Part shown: in pieces, positions 59,598 through 64,000 of the stretch
How the letters are laid out: each line of letters starts with the position of its first letter
How positions within the stretch are numbered: the stretch's first letter is position 1
Assembly: GCF_002906155.1 (NCBI RefSeq)
Contig: NZ_MUJK01000005.1
Coordinates: 186,001 to 250,000, forward strand
Origin: Pseudomonas laurylsulfativorans
GTDB lineage: Bacteria; Pseudomonadota; Gammaproteobacteria; Pseudomonadales; Pseudomonadaceae
Reading direction: 5' to 3'
DNA length: 64,000 nucleotides
The notes under the pieces: model-generated
What the model was told of the DNA's origin: nothing
The model's database searches: none
Seen by the model: only the letters and a program-made list of their open reading frames with translations
Made by a program: the position numbers and the translations under genes

Positions 59598-59615
59598 CTG
59601 TCACACGACTGCAAT
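59598..59615 (+). promoter_or_regulatory. Pho box before phoB
   Basis: CTGTCAC-ACGA-CTGCAAT fits the PhoB direct repeat CTGTCAT-N4-CTGTCAT with 6/7 and 5/7 matches and exact spacing. A -10-like TTATCTAAT follows near 59632. PhoB autoregulation is standard. Confidence 0.65.
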
Positions 59616-59669
59616 AATTCCGTTATCTAATGCGGCGCAAGACAGTTAAATGACAAGAGGATTAAGGGC

Positions 59670-60359
59670 ATGGTTGGCAGGAGCATTCTGATCGTCGACG
59701 ACGAAGCGCCTATTCGCGAAATGATCGCCGTTGCATTGGAAATGGCCGGCTATGACTGCCTGGAGGCTGAAAACTCCCAGCAGGCCCACGCCATTATCGT
59801 CGACCGCAAACCGGACCTCATCCTGCTCGACTGGATGCTGCCCGGCACGTCCGGCATCGAACTGGCCCGTCGTCTCAAGCGTGATGAGCTGACCGGGGAC
59901 ATCCCGATCATCATGCTCACCGCCAAGGGTGAAGAGGACAACAAGATCCAGGGCCTGGAAGTCGGCGCCGATGACTACATCACCAAGCCGTTTTCCCCCC
60001 GCGAGCTGGTGGCGCGCTTGAAAGCCGTGCTGCGCCGCACAGGCCCGACCGATGGCGAAGCGCCGATCGAAGTCGGCGGCCTGTTGCTGGACCCGATCAG
60101 CCACCGCGTGACCATCGACGGCCGTCCTGCCGAGATGGGCCCGACCGAATACCGCCTGCTGCAATTCTTCATGACCCACCAGGAGCGCGCCTACACGCGT
60201 GGCCAGTTGCTGGATCAGGTCTGGGGCGGCAACGTCTATGTCGAGGAGCGCACCGTTGACGTACACATTCGACGCCTGCGCAAAGCCCTCGGCGATGCAT
60301 ACGAAAATCTGGTACAAACCGTGCGCGGCACCGGTTACCGCTTTTCTACCAAGGCATGA
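59670..60359 (+). CDS. phoB: PhoB phosphate-response regulator
   Basis: A response regulator of 229 residues, the usual PhoB length. The receiver domain carries the phosphorylated Asp54 in LILLDWMLPG, with D10-D11 and K105 in ITKPFSPRELVARL. The OmpR-type winged helix has EYRLLQFFMTHQERAYTRGQ and VDVHIRRLRKALG. It activates the Pho regulon under phosphate limitation. A Pho box lies upstream, so it is autoregulated. phoR follows after 101 bases occupied by a palindromic repeat. Confidence 0.97.
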   Translation: MVGRSILIVDDEAPIREMIAVALEMAGYDCLEAENSQQAHAIIVDRKPDLILLDWMLPGTSGIELARRLKRDELTGDIPIIMLTAKGEEDNKIQGLEVGADDYITKPFSPRELVARLKAVLRRTGPTDGEAPIEVGGLLLDPISHRVTIDGRPAEMGPTEYRLLQFFMTHQERAYTRGQLLDQVWGGNVYVEERTVDVHIRRLRKALGDAYENLVQTVRGTGYRFSTKA

Positions 60360-60360
60360 A

Positions 60361-60447
60361 TGCAGCGGCAAGCTACAAGCTTAAAAGCGGCGAGCAGAAA
60401 CACCGCCGCTCTGACTTGCGGCTTGCAGCTTGAATCTTGAAGCTGCG
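60361..60447. repeat. palindromic repeat between phoB and phoR
   Basis: The inner arms AGCGGCG (60386-60392) and CGCCGCT (60404-60410) pair perfectly around 11 bases. The outer arms GCGGCAAGCTACAAGC and GCTTGCAGCTTGAA... pair imperfectly. The CAAGCTNCAAGC pattern is a known type of Pseudomonas intergenic repeat, distinct from the GAGC-type REPs elsewhere in the window. Confidence 0.7.
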
Positions 60448-60460
60448 TTAAGGACGACTC

Positions 60461-61783
60461 GTGAACCAAAACTGGCATGGCACCTTGATTCGCCACATGC
60501 TGCTGCTGGTCACCGCCTGCCTGGTGATCGGCCTGATCACCGGCTACTACGGCTGGAGCCTCGCCGCAGGCCTGGCTCTTTACCTGGCCTGGACCCTCAA
60601 GCAATTGCTGCGTCTGCACGAGTGGCTGCGCCTGCACAAACCCGATGAAGCACCACCCGACGGCTACGGCCTGTGGGGCGAGGTGTTCGACAGCATCTAT
60701 CACCTGCAACGCCGCGACCAACGGGTACGCGGGCGCCTGCAAGCGGTGATCGACCGGGTTCAGGAGTCCACCGCCGCACTGAAAGACGCGGTGATCATGC
60801 TCGACAGCGACGGCAATCTGGAATGGTGGAACCGTGCCGCTGAAACCCTGCTGGGCCTCAAGACGCCACAGGACAGCGGCCAACCGGTGACCAACCTGGT
60901 GCGCCATCCGCGCTTCAAGGAATACTTCGAGCAAGACAGTTACGCCGAGCCGCTGGAAATCCCTTCGCCGACCAACGACCGCGTGCGCATCCAGCTGTAC
61001 ATCACCCGTTATGGCAACAACGAACACTTGATGCTGGTGCGCGATGTGACGCGCATCCATCAGCTTGAACAAATGCGCAAAGATTTCATCGCCAACGTTT
61101 CCCATGAACTGCGCACACCGCTGACGGTGATCTGCGGGTACCTGGAAACCCTGCTCGATAACGTCGACGAGGTGAACCCGCGCTGGAGCCGGGCCTTGCA
61201 GCAGATGCAGCAACAAGGCGGACGCATGCAAACCTTGCTCAACGACCTGTTGCTGCTGGCCAAGCTGGAAGCCACCGATTATCCGTCGGACAACCAGCCG
61301 GTGCCGATCGACGGCTTGCTGCAATCGATCAAGAGCGATGCTCAGCAGTTGTCTGGACAGAAAAACCAGCGCATCACTCTGGAAGCCGACCCAACGATTC
61401 TGCTCAAGGGCAGCGAGGCGGAGTTGCGCAGCGCGTTTTCCAACCTGGTGTTCAACGCGGTGAAATACACCCCGGCCGAAGGCAACATCCGCATTCGCTG
61501 GTGGGGCGATGACCAGGGCGCGCACCTGAGCGTGCAGGATTCCGGGATCGGCATCGATAACAAACACTTGCCGCGCCTGACCGAACGCTTCTATCGCGTC
61601 GACTCCAGCCGCAACTCCAACACCGGCGGCACCGGCCTGGGGCTCGCGATCGTCAAACACGTTTTGTTACGACATCGGGCACGGATGGAAATCAGCAGCG
61701 TACCGGGCCACGGCAGTACCTTTACCTGCCACTTTGCCCCCGCTCAGGTCACCAAATCCCGGGTTATCAGCACCGCCGATTGA
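60461..61783 (+). CDS. phoR: PhoR phosphate sensor histidine kinase
   Basis: A kinase of 440 residues with an N-terminal membrane hairpin (HMLLLVTACLVIGLITGYYG and LAAGLALYLAW), a PAS domain (ALKDAVIMLDSDGNLEWWNR), HisKA with His215 in ANVSHELRTPLTVI, and HATPase motifs FSNLVFNAVKYTPAEG and GGTGLGLAIVKHVL. It phosphorylates PhoB under phosphate starvation together with the Pst-PhoU system. The GTG at 60461 (MNQNWHG) follows AAGGA. It is downstream of phoB across a palindromic repeat. Confidence 0.96.
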   Translation: MNQNWHGTLIRHMLLLVTACLVIGLITGYYGWSLAAGLALYLAWTLKQLLRLHEWLRLHKPDEAPPDGYGLWGEVFDSIYHLQRRDQRVRGRLQAVIDRVQESTAALKDAVIMLDSDGNLEWWNRAAETLLGLKTPQDSGQPVTNLVRHPRFKEYFEQDSYAEPLEIPSPTNDRVRIQLYITRYGNNEHLMLVRDVTRIHQLEQMRKDFIANVSHELRTPLTVICGYLETLLDNVDEVNPRWSRALQQMQQQGGRMQTLLNDLLLLAKLEATDYPSDNQPVPIDGLLQSIKSDAQQLSGQKNQRITLEADPTILLKGSEAELRSAFSNLVFNAVKYTPAEGNIRIRWWGDDQGAHLSVQDSGIGIDNKHLPRLTERFYRVDSSRNSNTGGTGLGLAIVKHVLLRHRARMEISSVPGHGSTFTCHFAPAQVTKSRVISTAD

Positions 61784-61906
61784 TACCGGCCAGCACGCGC
61801 CACTAGGCAACTGGCCGGTCAGCCGCTACATTGGCTGACTTGTGCCTGCCTTTCAGGTGCGGATTTTTCTTCCCTTTCGAATACACGGAACCCGCAAAAC
61901 TCCATC

Positions 61907-63247
61907 ATGGACCCTTCCCCTGGCTTGACCCTCGCTACAATTTTCGCCGACTTCGGCATGATTCTTTTTGCTCTGATCCTGGTTTTGCTCAACGGATTTT
62001 TCGTTGCGGCGGAATTTGCCATGGTCAAACTGCGCTCGACCCGGGTCGAAGCCATCGCTGACAAAAACGGCTGGCGCGGGCACATCCTGCGTACCGTGCA
62101 CAGCCAGCTCGATGCTTACCTGTCGGCCTGCCAATTGGGTATCACCCTCGCCTCCCTTGGCTTGGGCTGGGTCGGTGAACCCGCGTTTGCCCACATTCTT
62201 GAGCCGCTGTTGAGCGCGGTTGGCGTGCAATCGGCCGAAGTGGTCAAAGGCATCTCGTTCTTCACCGCGTTCTTCATCATTTCGTACCTGCACATCGTGG
62301 TCGGCGAACTGGCCCCCAAATCCTGGGCGATTCGCAAACCCGAATTGCTGTCGCTGTGGACCGCCGTGCCGCTGTACCTGTTCTACTGGGCCATGTACCC
62401 GGCCATCTACCTGCTCAACGCCAGTGCCAACACCATCCTGCGCATTGCGGGGCAAGGTGAGCCCGGCCCGCATCACGAGCATCACTACAGCCGTGAAGAG
62501 CTGAAACTGATTCTGCACTCCAGCCGCGGTCAGGACCCGAGCGACCAAGGCATGCGTGTATTGGCCTCGGCAGTGGAAATGGGTGAACTGGAAGTGGTCG
62601 ACTGGGCCAACTCCCGCGAAGACCTGGTGACCCTGGAGTTCAACGCACCGCTCAAGCAGATCCTGGCGATGTTCCGTCGCCATAAATTCAGCCGCTACCC
62701 TGTGTACGACAGCGAACGCCAGGAGTTCGTCGGCCTGCTGCACATCAAGGATCTGCTGCTGGAGCTGGCGGCGCTTGACCATATTCCCGAGTCGTTCAAC
62801 CTAGCCGAACTGACCCGCCCGCTGGAACGCGTGTCGCGGCACATGCCGCTGTCGCAGTTGCTGGAGCAGTTCCGCAAGGGTGGCTCGCACTTCGCCGTGG
62901 TCGAAGAGGCCGACGGCAACATCATCGGCTACCTGACTATGGAAGACGTGCTGGAAGTGCTGGTAGGCGACATTCAGGACGAACACCGCAAGGCCGAACG
63001 CGGGATCCTCGCGTATCAGCCGGGCAAGCTGCTGGTGCGAGGCGATACACCACTGTTCAAGGTTGAGCGACTGCTGGGCATCGACCTCGACCACGTCGAA
63101 GCCGAAACCCTGGCAGGGCTGGTCTACGAGAGCCTCAAGCGCGTTCCGGAAGAGGAAGAAGTGCTGGAAGTTGAAGGCCTGCGGATCATCATCAAGAAGA
63201 TGAAAGGGCCGAAGATCGTACTGGCCAAGGTGTTGATGCTGGATTGA
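61907..63247 (+). CDS. CNNM/CBS domain membrane protein (hemolysin C/CorC family)
   Basis: A protein of 446 residues. An N-terminal DUF21 (CNNM) domain of about 4 membrane helices (LILVLLNGFFVAAEFAMVKL and HIVVGELAPKSWAIRKPELL) is followed by a CBS pair (EFNAPLKQILAMFRRHKFSR and the second near VSRHMPLSQLLEQFRKGGSH) and a CorC_HlyC C-terminal domain. Members are linked to Mg2+/Co2+ efflux. The start at 61907 (MDPSPGLTLATIFADFGM) is the first in frame. It lies 123 bases after phoR. Confidence 0.92.
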   Translation: MDPSPGLTLATIFADFGMILFALILVLLNGFFVAAEFAMVKLRSTRVEAIADKNGWRGHILRTVHSQLDAYLSACQLGITLASLGLGWVGEPAFAHILEPLLSAVGVQSAEVVKGISFFTAFFIISYLHIVVGELAPKSWAIRKPELLSLWTAVPLYLFYWAMYPAIYLLNASANTILRIAGQGEPGPHHEHHYSREELKLILHSSRGQDPSDQGMRVLASAVEMGELEVVDWANSREDLVTLEFNAPLKQILAMFRRHKFSRYPVYDSERQEFVGLLHIKDLLLELAALDHIPESFNLAELTRPLERVSRHMPLSQLLEQFRKGGSHFAVVEEADGNIIGYLTMEDVLEVLVGDIQDEHRKAERGILAYQPGKLLVRGDTPLFKVERLLGIDLDHVEAETLAGLVYESLKRVPEEEEVLEVEGLRIIIKKMKGPKIVLAKVLMLD

Positions 63248-63268
63248 TCTGCTGCTGAAGGGCCTTTT

Positions 63269-63398
63269 GTGGCGAGGGGGCTTGCCCCCGTTCGGCTGCG
63301 CAGCAGTCGTAAACCCAACTGCGCGGTATATGGATAATCGAGGTGACTGGATTCAGGGCAGCTTCGCAGCCCAACGGGGGCAAGCCCCCTCGCCACAG
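63269..63398. repeat. long REP/BIME-like inverted repeat
   Basis: GTGGCGAGGGGGCTTGCCCC and GGGGCAAGCCCCCTCGCCAC are perfect inverses, with inner arms GGCTGCGCAGCAGTCG and CAGCTTCGCAGCC. It is the third copy of the family also seen at 8038-8170 and 25424-25557, again between convergent genes. Confidence 0.88.
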
Positions 63399-63414
63399 TT
63401 GATCACCGAAAACT

Positions 63415-64000
63415 TCACTGCTTGCCCAACGCAAAGTTGGGCAGCGCACTGACCGGCTGGTTGAACTGGTACGGTATCGACACCAGCCCCAGCCCGGTAT
63501 TGCGCTGCACCACGAAGTGCAAATGCGGCCCGGTGCTGTTGCCGGTGTTGCCGGACAACGCCAATGCACTGCCGACCTTCACCCGTTGACCTTCCCGAAC
63601 GCAGACCGAACCTTTCTTCAGGTGCAGATAAACACCCATGGTCCCGTCATCGTGCAGCACCCGCACGAAATTGCCGGATGCATCGGTGCCGCGCCCGCTC
63701 TGGCGATTTTCGGTTTTCACCACCACGCCATCCCGTGCTGCAATGATCGGCGTGCCTTCGGGCATCGCAATGTCGATGGCATAACGGCCCTTGGGGCCGA
63801 AGTGACTGTAGGGCCCATTGGCGCCCTGACTGATCCGGAACGGTCCACCACGCCAGGGCAACGGGTAGCGATAGCCCACTGTGGGCCCTGAGGGGTCGCC
63901 CAGCGAGTACTTGAATTTCGGAACGTAGGCGAGCGGCCGTCCGGCGTTATTTGCCTTGAGCTGCGCCAGACGAACGCTGCTGCGTAGCGGAATCACGCTT
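63415..64000 (-). CDS. M23-family metallopeptidase-like protein (5' end outside window)
   Basis: At least 193 residues of a periplasmic peptidoglycan peptidase-like protein; the gene runs off the right edge, so signal peptide and start are not seen (GTG at 63996 is internal). A LytM/M23 domain lies at the C-terminus: GRYAIDIAMPEGTPIIAARD, then VRVLHDDGTMGVYLHLKKGS and TGPHLHFVVQ with the HxH zinc motif. The first zinc ligand, usually His in HxxxD, appears as Arg (RYAID), so activity is uncertain. Confidence 0.85.
   Translation of the reverse strand, partial: SVIPLRSSVRLAQLKANNAGRPLAYVPKFKYSLGDPSGPTVGYRYPLPWRGGPFRISQGANGPYSHFGPKGRYAIDIAMPEGTPIIAARDGVVVKTENRQSGRGTDASGNFVRVLHDDGTMGVYLHLKKGSVCVREGQRVKVGSALALSGNTGNSTGPHLHFVVQRNTGLGLVSIPYQFNQPVSALPNFALGKQ

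Noticed and set aside
19836..63398. Possible CRISPR array formed by repeated GAGCAAGCTCGC units
   Set aside because: The repeats are dispersed one pair per intergenic gap and palindromic (REP), with no regular spacers and no cas genes.

Overview
The window is chromosomal DNA of a fluorescent-group Pseudomonas (P. fluorescens/P. koreensis-like). The gene order glnK-amtB, yifB, GGDEF/EAL gene, rep, xpt, cycB, pauR, dadX-ridA-dadA, dadR, pauB, pauC, rpmB-rpmG, radC, coaBC-dut-algC-argB, pyrE/crc, rph/yicC-gmk-rpoZ-spoT-ridA, exbBD-tonB, oxyR-recG, HU, alkT-rubA, ubiC-ubiA, phoB-phoR matches, as I remember it, the PA5287-PA5363 stretch of P. aeruginosa. Many intergenic gaps carry Pseudomonas-type REP inverted repeats. 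Nearly everything is core genome; product calls rest on translated motifs and this synteny, not on a database search.

Layout. 1-1064: start of amtB and glnK (minus strand, with a candidate sigma-54/NtrC promoter), then ubiK. 1065-3900: the only clearly accessory stretch. It holds a repeated, hairpin-rich leader in front of a Bro-N (phage antirepressor-like) gene, a HigA antitoxin remnant with its own terminator, a second leader copy, a broken small exported-protein gene and an AT-richer gene of unknown function. 3921-12780: yifB, a LysR/MATE divergent pair with a clean LysR-type palindrome, a proE-like GGDEF/EAL protein, rep and xpt. 12912-28993: amino-acid and polyamine catabolism: an acetyl-CoA hydrolase/transferase, cytochrome c5, PauR, dadX/ridA/dadA with dadR, PauB, a DUF1127/MocR divergent pair, a phospholipase D-family lipoprotein, an MFS carrier, PauC and a cupin. 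29098-38400: ribosomal proteins L33/L28, a peptide-type binding protein, radC, coaBC, dut, algC, argB, pyrE and crc. 38507-50058: gltS, DUF4870, rph, yicC, gmk, rpoZ, spoT, ridA, a lipoprotein, an SDR protein and exbB-exbD-tonB. 50251-64000: oxyR, recG, a YbaK-like/HDOD fusion, an SCP2-like protein, HU, rubredoxin reductase and rubredoxin, ubiC-ubiA, phoB-phoR, a CNNM/CBS membrane protein and a truncated M23 peptidase.

How the parts work together. D-Ala/L-Ala catabolism (dadR, dadA, ridA, dadX) and polyamine breakdown (pauR, pauB, pauC) lie interleaved; the promoter regions of pauB and pauC share an ATGTTT...ATTTGAC motif that is a good PauR operator candidate. crc is present, and an AACAACAA Hfq/Crc-type motif overlaps the start codon of the cupin gene opposite pauC. 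Nitrogen (glnK), phosphate (phoBR), iron (exbBD-tonB), peroxide (oxyR) and stringent response (spoT) control are all represented.

The best candidates for something undescribed are the repeated structured leader of the Bro-N gene at 1095-1449, the PauR-like and MocR-like operator arrays, and the palindrome separating phoB from phoR. No CRISPR array, tRNA, rRNA or intact mobile element was seen.
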